From: Saussurea involucrata
Lineage: Eukaryota; Streptophyta; Magnoliopsida; Asterales; Asteraceae
Direction of reading: 5' to 3'
NCBI GenBank assembly: GCA_033807775.1
Contig: CM066326.1
Location: 88,264,873 to 88,328,872 of the forward strand
DNA length: 64,000 bases
The translations under genes and the position numbers were made by a program. Position 1 is the stretch's first letter; every line of letters begins with the position of its first letter. Shown here in pieces: positions 10,388-20,689 of the stretch. The notes under the pieces are model-generated. The model was given only the letters and a program-made list of their open reading frames with translations. It did not search any database and was not told where the DNA came from.

Positions 10388-11283
10388 GATCTGGCCTTGA
10401 TAGGAAAATGGTGGTGGAGATTTAAGAGGGAAGACAATGCTCTATATGAAAAGAGGTATTGTGCTTGATTCACAGCCAAGATGGAAGACTAGGAGTTGTT
10501 ATCCCGGCCGGTTTCAAATCAAGCATGTGGGGTGTGATTCCCTAATTAAACTACACCTTATCTACTTTTAATATCAACTTTGGTGAACTCTTTGTTTGTA
10601 ACATGAATGTTTGGAGCTGGACACCGGAAGCTAGCGGGATCTTCTCTGTGACTGGGCTAAGAAACTTGGTAGACAAATTTAGTCTCCTCGGCCATGCCCA
10701 GGTAAAGACTTTGTGGATAAAAGTCGTTCCAAGGAAAGCTAATTTTCTGTTTTGGAGAGCAATGCTAAAAAACTTCTTATTCGATGCAATATGTCAAGCA
10801 TGGGAGTCGAGGTTCCCTCTACCCTCTGCCCTGTTTGCAACATTAGTGAAGAAACCGAAAATCATCATATGTTTTGTTGTTCTTCGGCAAAAGAACCGTG
10901 GGCTCTACTGCATCAATGGTGGAACGAGATCCCTTCATCCCCTTCTTCGTTTGAGGAGCTTACGGAGCTGATTTTAAAGCTGGTCGAAGAGAAAGGGTCA
11001 AAACCGTTGATGTCCGTGATAGGTATAGCGGTCTTTTGGGTGTTATAGAGGAGTTGGAATGATAAAATTTTCAACGGCAAGATTCAGTCTTCTCATTAAG
11101 CTGTCAACAAGGTTCAGTTCTTTTCATTTATGTGGGTTAAAAACATAGTCAAATTGGGACAAGATTTTAGGTACGTAGGATATTTGGTGTTGTAACCCTG
11201 GCTTATGCTTTTCGGCCATTGTTAATCTAGCATCTTGCTAGGTTTCGGTTTTAATAATTTAGTGTTTTGCCGTTCAAAAAAAA
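10388..11283 (+). mobile_element. 5'-truncated LINE (non-LTR retrotransposon), copy 1
   Basis: The start reads DLALIGKWWWRFKRED, a conserved stretch near the end of plant L1-type RT. After a broken part, 10603-11048 (in two frames) gives the zf-RVT domain: WSWTPEASGIFSV, WIKVVPRKANFLFWRA, then CPVCNISEETENHHMFCC with the Cys/His pattern. A frameshift near 10770 and several stops kill it. The 3' end has a short A run (11276-11283). The same fragment is at 60806-61700. Confidence 0.85.
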
Positions 11284-11680
11284 TTAAGCGTCCTAATAAA
11301 CTACTTTATAAGACTTCAATTGTAGGACTAAAAAATAAAACATTCTATCTAGATGCGTTGTAATAGGTTTATAAGACATTTTTAGGCGTTGTAACAAGCT
11401 TATTAGGATATTTTTATTTAAAATAAAATCCATATTAGCTATTTCATAAAACACTATTCGATAAAGGGTCTTAAAAAAAGTGTCGTATAAAATACTTAAT
11501 GCGACATTTTGTATTAAAAATGTCCTAAAAACTTGTTACAACGTTCAAAACCATCCTACAAACTTATTACGACGACTTTATATAGAAGATTTTATATTTT
11601 GTCTTCAAAAATTAAGTCCTATAAAACGGTCTATTATTATAACACTTGCCAATTTCATAGCATCTCTATATTTGTTTAAA
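11284..11680. repeat. Repeat block with AACTTRTTACRACG motifs upstream of 11S copy 1
   Basis: Contains AACTTGTTACAACG and AACTTATTACGACG plus inverse forms (CGTTGTAATAGG, CGTTGTAACAAG) and several GTCCTA/TAGGAC words. The same motifs fill intron 1 of the 11S gene (12290-12590). This looks like the subterminal repeats of a CACTA-like or other DNA transposon. No ends or coding region seen. Confidence 0.5.
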
Positions 11681-11737
11681 CGTATCTAGTCGTGTTTCCG
11701 TACACCATTCGATCAGGGTTCACTTTGTTCTTATCAT

Positions 11738-11879
11738 CATGCAGATCATATAACACTTGTAACTGTGGCCATGGACACTCACCTCTACACATGTATCACT
11801 TCTTGCTTCCATCTGTTCTTCATTTCATGCAATAACCTCTTACATGGCACTCCCTCCTTCACCTTCTTCCCCTATAAAA
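11738..11879 (+). promoter_or_regulatory. Seed-type promoter of 11S copy 1
   Basis: TATA box TATAAAA at 11873-11879, 46 bp before the start codon. RY-type CATGCA elements lie at 11738-11743 and 11826-11831. RY elements bind B3 factors of the ABI3/FUS3 class and are a hallmark of legumin promoters. The proximal RY is CATGCAATAA here but CATGCATAA in copy 2. An in-frame ATG at 11844 lies upstream of the TATA box and should not be transcribed. Confidence 0.75.
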
Positions 11880-12289
11880 CCCCACCTCACATTCTCCATT
11901 CGCCACACCATCTCATCATCTTCAATGGCGATCAAAGCTCCTTTGCTTCTTGCTTTCTTCCTTCTCTTTGCCGGAACCCTAGCTCGCCAACAGCAGCACC
12001 AGCAACAGCAGCAAAACCAGTGCCAGATTAACAGGATCAATGCTCTCGAGCCGTACGATAGCATCCAAGCTGAGGCTGGTGTGACTGAGTTCTGGGAGTC
12101 CGACAACCAGCAGTTCCAGTGTGCCGGTGTTGAGTTTATCCGACACCGGATTCAACCCAGTGGTCTTCTCTTGCCGTCCTACGTCAACACCCCACTCTTG
12201 TCATTCACCGAACAAGGTTGGACTTAATTAGTTTCTTTCGTACTAGCTGGACACCATCGATTTCTAAACGGTTTAATACAGAATGTTTT

Positions 12290-12590
12290 AAAATAATCCT
12301 TTTAGGACAAAAGGCTAAAGCGTCATGTTCAAAGACGTAATAAGTTTATAAGATGTTTTTTTGTGCCTTGAAAACTTTTTTATGACACTTTAAATATAAA
12401 GCGTCGCAATAATTATTTTATAGGACAAGAAGTTCTTAAAAAAACTTGTTACGACGTTAAAAAAGGTCGTCCAAACTTATTACAACGTCTTTAGATAAGA
12501 CGTTTTATTTTTCTTGTTCTGCAAATTAAATATTATAAAGCCGGCTATTAGGATTGGTGTCCTATAAATCCAGTTTTATTGTATAGTGTT
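12290..12590. repeat. Repeat block inside intron 1 of 11S copy 1
   Basis: Carries AACTTGTTACGACG, AACTTATTACAACG and GACGTAATAAGTTTATAAG, related to the promoter-side block at 11284-11680. The same block sits in intron 1 of copy 2 (62712-63012), so the insertion predates the gene duplication. Confidence 0.55.
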
Positions 12591-13617
12591 CGAATTTAGT
12601 AAAAAGAATCAATGGATTGATGAGTTTAATTAGCTTGTTGATCTTAATTTGCAGGTAGGGGAGTTCAAGGAGTTGTGTTGCCGGGATGTCCGGAAACCTA
12701 TGAATCTTCCTCCGAACAACAGGTTTCCGATCCCAGCCAACGAAGAGGACAGAGGGTCCAAGATCGTCATCAAAAGGTTCAGAACTTGAACCAGGGTGAC
12801 GTTGCCGCCATTCCCGCCGGAGCCGCTCACTGGATTTACAACGACGGCAATGAAGAACTTGTTGTAGTTGTCTTCTTCGACACCCAAAACAATGCTAACC
12901 AGCTCGATGAGAACCATATGGTACAGTTCCATACATACACTAATCAGTAATTAAATATTGACTTAATAATGGACAAATTTGGGACTAAAAGATTCGATCT
13001 TAAATAATGTTTCAGAGATTCTTCCTCGCCGGAAATCCTCAAGCTCAAAGCCAACAAGGTCAATGGCAACCAGGCCAGCAGCCCAGCCGCCAACAGCAAC
13101 CAGGCCAGCAGCAGCAGCCCGGCCGCCAACAGCAACCAGGCCAGCACCAGCAGCAAACAGGAGCAGCCAGGCCGCCAACAGGAGCAGCCTTATGGCAATG
13201 CAGGCAACATCTTTAATGGTTTCGACGTCGAGTTCTTAGCAGAAGCATTCAACGTAGACAGGGAGACTGCCGAGAAGCTTCAAGGACAAAGAGACCAGAG
13301 GGGTCACATCGTTAGAGTCGAACAACAACTCCAGATCATCCGCCCACCACAGAGCAGACAAGAGGGACAACAAGAACAACGTGGACGCGGAAACGGTTTG
13401 GATGAGACCATTTGCAGTTTAAAGCTAAAGGAGAACATCGACAACCCTTCCCATGTCGATTTCACCAACCCAGAAGCCGGCCGCATTTCAAACCTCAACA
13501 ACTACAAATTCCCAATCCTCCGACAACTCGAACTCAGCGTCGCGAGAGGCGAACTCTACCCCAATGCAATTCAGTCACCACAATGGATGTTAAACGCCCA
13601 CAACCTCATCTACGTAA

Positions 13618-13806
13618 TTATAAATTCAGGATATCAAACTGTTTATTGATATTGTGATTCAATACATATTGAAGAGAAAAAGAAACAACCCAAGATATAT
13701 ATACAAGAAAAGAAAACCTCTAAAGAGGGAGATCAATCAGGAGGGAAATATGGACCGACAGGGAGAATATGGACCGACAGAAGGAACTGAAAATTGAAAT
13801 CCAATA
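13618..13806 (-). repeat. 3' LTR of the Copia element
   Basis: 189 bp, identical to 18160-18348. The polypurine tract lies at 13807-13817 (minus sense TTGAGGGGGAG). Confidence 0.93.
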
Positions 13807-13813
13807 CTCCCCC

Positions 13814-16800
13814 TCAAGCTGGAGCGTGTAAATTGACAACGCCCAGCTTGTCCAGTAAGAAACGAAGTTGCGAAGCTCCAAGTCCTTTTGTGAGAAGGTC
13901 AGCAAGTTGAAGTTTTGAGTTGATGGACATAGGACAAATTTCCTTGGATTCAACACGTTCACGAACGAAGTAACAGTCCATCTCAACATGTTTAGTGCGT
14001 TCGTGAAAAACCGGATTGTTGGCGATATGCCGAGCTGCTTGGTTGTCGCAGAAAAGTGTGGTAGACCCAAGTTGTGGAAGGCCTAGCTCCTGTAAAAGCC
14101 ATCGCAACCAGATCACTTCACTAACAGTTGCAGCCATGGCACGATATTCAGCTTCAGCGGATGAGCGTGAGACAACGGACTGCTTTTTGGTTTTCCACGA
14201 AATGGGAGCACCACCAAGAAGAACAAGGTAACCTGTTCGAGAACGCCTAGTAAGAGGGCAACCAAGCCAATCTGAATCAGTGTATGCAACCAAATTCGTG
14301 CCACCTTCTTTCGGTAAAAGTATGCCCTGACCGGGAGTAGCCTTGAGATATCGAAGAATTCTAAACACGGCATCCATATGATTCTGACGGGGGTCCGAAA
14401 CAAACTGACTGAGAGTGTTAACCGAGTAGGCTATATCCGGACGAGTGGCCTGGAGGTAAAGAAGTCGCCCAATAAGACGTCGATATTTACTGGCATCAAC
14501 CTTGGGTTCTTGATCATCCATAACAAGCTTTAGGTTTTGTTCAATAGGAAATGAGCTCGGGCGACATCCTTTCATGCCACTATCTTCTAATATATCAAGA
14601 GTGTATTTCCGTTGACTTAAAACAAGACCACGAGAAGTCCGTGCCACCTCTATCCCAAGGAAATATTTCAGATTCCCAAGATCCTTGATGCTGAACTTGT
14701 CATGCAGACATTGTTTGACTTCGTGTATCTTTTTGGAATCGTTTCCAACGATGATGACGTCATCAACGTAGATGAGAATGGAAAGGAATGTGTCATCATG
14801 TTTGTAGAGAAAAAGTGAATGATCTGCCTTGGATGAAGAGAAGCCGAGACCGAGGAGGGCAGTGGTAAACTTTTGATACCAGTTTCGAGAGGCCTGTTTG
14901 AGACCGTAGAGAGATTTTCGCAGACGGCAAACACGATCTTCTTTCTCCGTGAAAAAACCTTGCGGCATTTTCATATACACTTCTTCATCAAGGTCACCAT
15001 GAAGAAAGGCGTTATTGACGTCGAGCTGGTGGATGAACCAATTGTTTTTAGTAGCCACGGATAATAACGTTCGAACAGTTACCAGTTTAGCTACCGGAGC
15101 AAACGTATCATGAAAATCTTCTCCTTCGATCTGAGTGAATCCTTTTGCGACGAGTCTCGCTTTATATCTTTCGACATCTCCATTTGGCCTGTATTTGATC
15201 TTATAGACCCATTTAGAGTCAATGACCCGTTTTCCTTCTGGCAAAGACTCAATAGTCCATGTGTTGTTTTGTTCAAGGGCTTGAATCTCCTTCTTCATGG
15301 CCTCAATCCATTTCGGGTCTTGCATGGCTTGCTTAAAAGTTTTCGGCTCATCAGTGGTGGTAATGGCCGCCAAGAAATTTTTATGGGTATTAGAAAAATT
15401 ATTATAAGAAAGATAATTGGTAATAGGATGTACCGTTGAGGTAGTTTGAGTTGATGCGGTATGTGCATGGTCAACCGAAGGGGGAAGATCAACAATGAAA
15501 TCGTCCAGGCGTTTAGGTTGTGTCCGATTCCTCTTTGGTCGAGAGTTTCCCAGATCAGTGTGTGTTTCGAGATTTTGAGGAGGCATCTCTTCATGGGTAG
15601 TGTCTGGCCTACTCCCATCGTTTTCCATTATGTGCCCATCCAAGTTCTGTGGGCTAGAGTTAGGCCGATCATCTTCCACCTCATTAGGATTGGTAATTTG
15701 CTCATGATTTGGGCCTTCAACGTCTTGGGCTTGTATGGGAACAAAAACATCAGAATCATTGGAAGCTTGGGTTTGGACTGGGAATGTAAAGGTGCTTTCA
15801 TGGAACTTTACATCTCGTGATACCACCATTTTCTTGCTTTCAATATCAAATATTTTGTAGCCTTTTGTCCCTTGAGGATAACCTAGAAAAATTCCGGGTC
15901 TCCCCCTCACTTCGAACTTGTCACCCTTTGTTTCGATACTCCAAAAATAAGTTAGACAACCAAAGACCCTCATGTGATCATATTCGGGTTTTTGATTGTA
16001 TAGTAATTCATATGGAGTTTTATCACCAAGAGTTTTAGAGGGTAATCGGTTGATAATGTACGCAGCCGTTAGAACACATTCCCCCCAAAAACTCTTTGGC
16101 AAATTTGCTTCAAAACGCAGAGCTCGAGCCGTGTCAAGTAAATGCCGATGCTTACGCTCAACAACCCCATTTTGTTGAGGTGTATGAGGACACGTGGTTT
16201 CTAACAAAATGCCTTGCTTGGTGTAAAAGTTCAACATGAGATTTGACGTGAATTCCCCACCATTGTCACATCTTATTCTTTTGATGTTTTTACTAAACTG
16301 GTTTTCAACCATTTTGCAAAAATTCACCAAACAAGTACTAGCATCACTTTTATATTTAATGAGAAAAATCCAAACATTTCTACTGAAATCATCCACAATG
16401 GTCAAAAAATAATTTGCTCCAGAGAATGAAGGAATTCGATATTTACCCCATACATCACAATGTAATAGCTCAAAACATTCTTTGGTTTTAATTTCGCTTA
16501 ACGGGAAAGGAGATCTCGTATGTTTAGCCTTGGAACAGGAATCACAAACACTATTTCTAAGATTAAAAGAAGCACCTTTGAGAAAGTCAACTTTAGCAAG
16601 CTTTTCTTGAGAAGTGTGACCCAACCTCTTATGCCATCTTTCAATAGTGACTGCCATAGCTTTCCTTTCCTCCCCAAACATCCCCATTCGGTATAGACCT
16701 CCCTTGCACTTACCCGCACCAATCAAGTTCCTCGAACGGAGACCCTGCATTACACAAAAATCAGGAAAGAATGTCACAGAACATTGAAGGTTTTTGGTTA

Positions 16801-18121
16801 ATTGGCTAACGGATAAAAGGTTGCAAGTAAACTTTGGTACGTGTAATATGCCCTCGATCTTGGTGCCTCCCGGTAGAGTATAATCACCCTTACCCTCAAC
16901 CGGGATGGTATCTCCATTAGGAATAACAACAGGCATTTCAAGATGGTCTTTTCTTTTGTTAACAAGGATATTACTTAGATAGGTTGTGTGATTAGTAGCC
17001 CCCGAATCAACAATCCAATCATCCTTATTATCAATTCTACCTGTCATGTTGGCTCCTCGTTTGTTCCCTTCATCACCTGTGTTGGTTCCACATTCAAAAT
17101 GTTTCAAGAAAAGATTGTACTTCTCGATGGTGAGTCCGGGAATGGGACTCGAACCACCCTCAACGCAGGAAGCCCTCGGCTTTGTCTTGTCTCCCTTAGC
17201 TTTCCCTGGCCACCACTCAGGGTAACCAATCCGTTTGAAGCAACCTTCTCGATTATGTCCATCTCGATCACAATGAGTGCAGTGTTGTACCTCTTCTTGT
17301 TTTGCCGTTTTCGAATGGGTCTTTGTTTTCTGTTGTGAAGAGAAAGAGTTGTCACGTTTTGGAGGAACATAAGCTTTAAAAACAGCGGTTTCCATTGCAG
17401 GCTTCTTGTCTTCGGTTATCAGCTTTTGTCGTTCATCTTCTGCAACGAGATGATAGGCTGTCCCGAGACCCGGAGTTGGTTTGGTGGCAAGGATTTGGGT
17501 TTTGATAACTCTGAACCCGTTATCGAGACCCATAAGGAACTCGTACAGCCTCTCTTTCTCTTGATGAGCAACAAGCCACTTACCAACGTCACACGTACAC
17601 TCATTACACGTGCACCGTGGGATGGGGAACACCGACTGGATTTCATCCCATAATGATCGAAGCTTTGTGTAGTAGGCTGAAACGGTGGCACCGTCTTGGT
17701 GTGTGGCAGCGATCTTGTTTTTCAGTTCATATGCCCTCGGTGCACTTTCTTTCCCAAATCGTTCACGAAGATCAAACCACATCTCTGCAGCGGTGTTCGC
17801 GTATTTCACACTGCTCCTTATTTCCTTTTCCATGGCGGTGGTAAGCCACCCCTTTATCATTGCATCCACTCTCATCCATGGCATGTAATCCTTGGATGTC
17901 TTTTCTGGCTTTTCAATTGACCCGTCGATGAAATCGATCTTATTTTTTGCAAATAAGAAATTCTCCATCTCCTGCATCCAATCCGCATAGTTTTTGTCGG
18001 ACAATGCATCGTTGACTTGCATTTGTCTAGGGTAATCGGAAGGGTGAAGGTAATATGGTGAGTTGTAATCAACGACGTTACCGCCGCTGTCTTTTCCCTG
18101 TTTTTCTGCGTCGTCGGCCAT
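13814..18121 (-). CDS. Copia Gag-Pol polyprotein, 1435 aa, intact
   Basis: A single open frame from ATG 18121. Approximate domains: Gag capsid 25-240; zinc knuckle CTHCDRDGHNREGC at 281-294; aspartic protease DSGA at 372-375; integrase HHCC zinc site (H497, H502, C526, C529) and catalytic D556, D619, E655; reverse transcriptase with YVDD at 1118-1121; RNase H from about 1279 (TDSDW, then SSAEAEY). The order PR-INT-RT-RH is that of Copia. Length and motifs match a complete element and no stop or frameshift is visible. The start codon lies about 25 nt downstream of the primer site, so the leader is very short. It would be made from a transcript running opposite to the host gene. Confidence 0.95.
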   Translation of the reverse strand: MADDAEKQGKDSGGNVVDYNSPYYLHPSDYPRQMQVNDALSDKNYADWMQEMENFLFAKNKIDFIDGSIEKPEKTSKDYMPWMRVDAMIKGWLTTAMEKEIRSSVKYANTAAEMWFDLRERFGKESAPRAYELKNKIAATHQDGATVSAYYTKLRSLWDEIQSVFPIPRCTCNECTCDVGKWLVAHQEKERLYEFLMGLDNGFRVIKTQILATKPTPGLGTAYHLVAEDERQKLITEDKKPAMETAVFKAYVPPKRDNSFSSQQKTKTHSKTAKQEEVQHCTHCDRDGHNREGCFKRIGYPEWWPGKAKGDKTKPRASCVEGGSSPIPGLTIEKYNLFLKHFECGTNTGDEGNKRGANMTGRIDNKDDWIVDSGATNHTTYLSNILVNKRKDHLEMPVVIPNGDTIPVEGKGDYTLPGGTKIEGILHVPKFTCNLLSVSQLTKNLQCSVTFFPDFCVMQGLRSRNLIGAGKCKGGLYRMGMFGEERKAMAVTIERWHKRLGHTSQEKLAKVDFLKGASFNLRNSVCDSCSKAKHTRSPFPLSEIKTKECFELLHCDVWGKYRIPSFSGANYFLTIVDDFSRNVWIFLIKYKSDASTCLVNFCKMVENQFSKNIKRIRCDNGGEFTSNLMLNFYTKQGILLETTCPHTPQQNGVVERKHRHLLDTARALRFEANLPKSFWGECVLTAAYIINRLPSKTLGDKTPYELLYNQKPEYDHMRVFGCLTYFWSIETKGDKFEVRGRPGIFLGYPQGTKGYKIFDIESKKMVVSRDVKFHESTFTFPVQTQASNDSDVFVPIQAQDVEGPNHEQITNPNEVEDDRPNSSPQNLDGHIMENDGSRPDTTHEEMPPQNLETHTDLGNSRPKRNRTQPKRLDDFIVDLPPSVDHAHTASTQTTSTVHPITNYLSYNNFSNTHKNFLAAITTTDEPKTFKQAMQDPKWIEAMKKEIQALEQNNTWTIESLPEGKRVIDSKWVYKIKYRPNGDVERYKARLVAKGFTQIEGEDFHDTFAPVAKLVTVRTLLSVATKNNWFIHQLDVNNAFLHGDLDEEVYMKMPQGFFTEKEDRVCRLRKSLYGLKQASRNWYQKFTTALLGLGFSSSKADHSLFLYKHDDTFLSILIYVDDVIIVGNDSKKIHEVKQCLHDKFSIKDLGNLKYFLGIEVARTSRGLVLSQRKYTLDILEDSGMKGCRPSSFPIEQNLKLVMDDQEPKVDASKYRRLIGRLLYLQATRPDIAYSVNTLSQFVSDPRQNHMDAVFRILRYLKATPGQGILLPKEGGTNLVAYTDSDWLGCPLTRRSRTGYLVLLGGAPISWKTKKQSVVSRSSAEAEYRAMAATVSEVIWLRWLLQELGLPQLGSTTLFCDNQAARHIANNPVFHERTKHVEMDCYFVRERVESKEICPMSINSKLQLADLLTKGLGASQLRFLLDKLGVVNLHAPA

Positions 18122-18146
18122 GTGTTTGTCGGAGCAGCAGGATCAC

Positions 18147-18159
18147 TGCTCTGATACCA
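18147..18159 (-). promoter_or_regulatory. Primer binding site of the Copia element
   Basis: Minus-strand TGGTATCAGAGCA, complementary to the 3' end of initiator tRNA-Met, directly abutting the 5' LTR. It primes minus-strand cDNA synthesis. Confidence 0.92.
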
Positions 18160-18348
18160 TTATAAATTCAGGATATCAAACTGTTTATTGATATTGTGAT
18201 TCAATACATATTGAAGAGAAAAAGAAACAACCCAAGATATATATACAAGAAAAGAAAACCTCTAAAGAGGGAGATCAATCAGGAGGGAAATATGGACCGA
18301 CAGGGAGAATATGGACCGACAGAAGGAACTGAAAATTGAAATCCAATA
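18160..18348 (-). repeat. 5' LTR of the Copia element
   Basis: 189 bp, identical to the 3' LTR. The flanking CGTAA (18349-18353) repeats the target site at 13613-13617. Confidence 0.93.
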
Positions 18349-18727
18349 CGTAACTCACGGCAGCCTGAGGGTACAGATCGTGAACAACGAGGGAGAATCG
18401 GTGTTCAACGATGAGCTCCGAAAGGGACAAGTTGTGGTGATCCCACAGAACTTTGCCTCAATCAAGAGGGCGAGTCAAGAAGGAGCGAGATGGGTGTCAT
18501 TTAGGACTAACGACAACGCCATCACTGAAAACCTCTCGGGTCGTGTGTCGGTGCTGAGAAGCTTGCCGGTGGATGTGGTTGCCAAAGCGTACCAAGTGTC
18601 TCAGGAAGATGCTCAGAAGATCAAGTACAACCAGCGCCAAACCGCTTTGTTTTCCCCAAGCTCTTCACAATCACAAAGCCAAGGCTGGTGGTCATCGGCT
18701 TAAAGGGAATCTGTTTAAGGTTTCAAG

Positions 18728-18786
18728 AATAAAATGTAATGTGACAAAGAGATCGAGTTGTACAATATGCAAACAAGAGTAATAAA
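18728..18786 (+). terminator. Poly(A) signals of 11S copy 1
   Basis: AATAAAA at 18728-18734 and AATAAA at 18781-18786, 25 and 78 bp after the stop codon. Confidence 0.6.
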
Positions 18787-19242
18787 AAATTTAGTTTTTT
18801 CCAAAATTGATCGTTTTCATTATTTTGGAATATGAAAATCAACGGTGTCTAATATTCTTGCGGGAAAAGTTCAAAAAAGCCCAATGGACTTTCTTGTTTG
18901 GAATGATCAAGTGCTTGGACAATTTTTTGAAACAAATAAGTTACTGGACTTTTTAAAACCTATTAAATAAATTCTTAAACTTTCTAAAACCTGTTAGATA
19001 CATCCATATGACATCTAAAACCGGTTAATCTGGTAAAATAATGGAAAAAGTCTGAAAAACCCAGCAAGCTTTCATATTTTGAACAATCAAGTCCCTAAAC
19101 ATTTTTTGAATGAAAAAAATACTTGCATTTATAAATGAAACGAATATACCATTTTTATTACTCTTCCCAAAATATACAAAAGTTGTATCCAATGCATAAA
19201 CAGATGTATACAAAAGTTGCGCCAAATATACCACAAGTTGCG

Positions 19243-19725
19243 TCAAAATATACCCAAAGTTGCGCTAAAATATACGAAAGTAACGCCTAATTTATGATTA
19301 ATTTGCATCATTTCTGGTGGAGATACAACTCTTTGACTTTCTTGTAATCCTTCTTCTTGATCTCCATCAACCTCTTTGAAATTGAATACAGTAGAATCTT
19401 TAATCAAACTATGAACCCCTTGAAATTGGCAAGAAAGATTAATCATCCACTGATGTTGGTTATCAAGATTCATTAAAACTTTACTCTTGAACTTACCCAC
19501 ACATTGGTGATAATTATTCCCACAAATTTCACCGATTGTTTCCCATAAAACACCTTCAAACATCCTTTGAAAATACATACCCACTTGTAAAAGCAGCTCT
19601 TCTGAAACACTAGTCCCATTAGGCAAATTCACTGATAAATTCACCAAATTCTGCAATTCACCTGGAGGAAACAAAACTAAAGAAACAAAACTAAAGAAAC
19701 CAGGAACTTGATAAGAGCTATCCAA
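19243..19725 (-). pseudogene. Captured gene fragment in the MULE, family unknown
   Basis: 160 open codons. The middle reads like real coding sequence: ELQNLVNLSVNLPNGTSVSE, then LLLQVGMYFQRMFEGVLWET and ICGNNYHQCVGKFK. A TTTCCTCCAG acceptor-like site precedes GTGAATTGCAG, and GTGTGG|GTAAGT looks like a donor, so the frame may span exon plus intron. I do not recognise the protein, and the last residues run into transposon sequence. Likely a captured host fragment rather than a working gene. Confidence 0.4.
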
Positions 19726-20317
19726 TCAAGGGTAAGTATTGTTATTACAATTTGCAAACACACTACAGAGGCTCTAAAATGATAAACCCAATATGGATTA
19801 AACAAATTTTAAATTAAAAATGGATTCAATAACACCCAACATGATAACGAAAAATATTCAATATGATAAACCCAATAAATTTGCAACAAAGAAAATCTAT
19901 TTGCACACAGTAAACCCTAAAATTAACTAACCAAGCTCGAAGGGGAAGGGGAATACTTAGTCAGAAAAGGGGTGAACATAATTGGTTCAAACAATCGATG
20001 AGTGATGATTTGTCTTCTTAATCAAACATCTACATGTAACAGTAATTTGCTTGTTGGGTCACCTGATGGAACTTGGTGCTTATAGTTCTTGCAGATCTGA
20101 CGACGATGGTGGGCAACGGAATTGGTGGTGACGGGGTACGACGATGGAGACGGGGTACAGCGGGTCTAGCGTGAGGAGAGGGTGGGGAGCGATGAGCCGA
20201 TGGTTTGAGGGAGATAAGTGGCGTTCAATTAGTTAAGGGTTTTTTGTTTTTCTTTCTAATTTATACTTTTACCTATTGTATAGGTTGCAGGTTACAAGTT
20301 ACAATTTAAGTTAATAA

Positions 20318-20689
20318 GAGCATCTCCAACAGCTTCCCTATAATTTCTCCAAAATGGGGAACCAAAAACCAAAATCCCCAAAACAATATACATTCATCTC
20401 TAACAGCTTCCTCTTTTTGGAGAATCCAACATTAATTAAAATATTAAAATATTCCATTTACCTATTAAAATATTATTTCTCTCTACATATTTATTTTCAA
20501 AGCTTCCTGTTGGTCATCTCACTTAGTAATCATTTTTGGAGTGATGTCCATATTTGGAGAAAAAAATCTTCTTTCTCCAACTTTCTCCATTTTGGGGATA
20601 GTTTTGGGGAAGCTGTTGGAGCACAATATTAGCCTAAAATCCCCATTTTCTTCATTTTCCCCATTTTGGGGAAGCTGTTGGAGATGCTC
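20318..20689. mobile_element. MITE nested in the MULE
   Basis: 372 bp with perfect 21-bp terminal inverted repeats beginning GAGCATCTCCAACAGC. It has no coding capacity. Flanks are TAA and GAA, an imperfect 3-bp duplication compatible with a PIF/Tourist-type MITE. Confidence 0.85.

Larger units (their letters stand above)
13618..18348 (-). mobile_element. Full-length young Ty1/Copia retrotransposon in 11S copy 1
   Basis: 4731 bp, with 189-bp LTRs at 13618-13806 and 18160-18348 that I read as identical base for base. The target duplication is CGTAA (13613-13617 and 18349-18353), though the ends allow a 5-7 bp reading. The LTR ends do not show the usual TG/CA (about TATTGG...TTATAA in element sense). 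The primer site TGGTATCAGAGCA abuts the 5' LTR and a purine tract TTGAGGGGGAG abuts the 3' LTR. The interior is one open polyprotein. Identical LTRs and an intact frame indicate a recent insertion and a possibly autonomous element. Confidence 0.95.
11925..18703 (+). pseudogene. 11S globulin (legumin-type seed storage protein), copy 1, disrupted
   Basis: Exon 1 is 11925-12216, exon 2 12655-12920 and exon 3 13016 onward; both introns have GT-AG ends and phase agreement. The start MAIKAPLLLAFFLLFAGTLA is a signal peptide for the secretory route to protein storage vacuoles. Then come two cupin halves with a Gln-rich spacer and the Asn-Gly processing site NGLDETIC (Asn codon 13392-13394) that vacuolar processing enzyme cuts into acidic and basic chains. 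Compared with copy 2, exon 3 lacks 8 bp near 13154, which shifts the frame to a TAA at 13214-13216, and lacks a further in-frame 18 bp. A Copia element at 13618-18348 then splits the basic chain at YVTHG; coding sequence resumes at 18354 and ends at TAA 18701-18703. It cannot make a full 11S subunit. Confidence 0.92.

Noticed and set aside
11844..12227. Longer 11S start using the ATG at 11844
   Set aside because: That ATG lies upstream of the TATA box at 11873 and would put 27 unrelated residues before a normal signal peptide. The ATG at 11925 is the right start.
12630..13178. Long antisense frames over the 11S exons (and over 63052-63626)
   Set aside because: They are shadows of the Gln- and Pro-rich coding sequence, with low-complexity Leu/Ala products.
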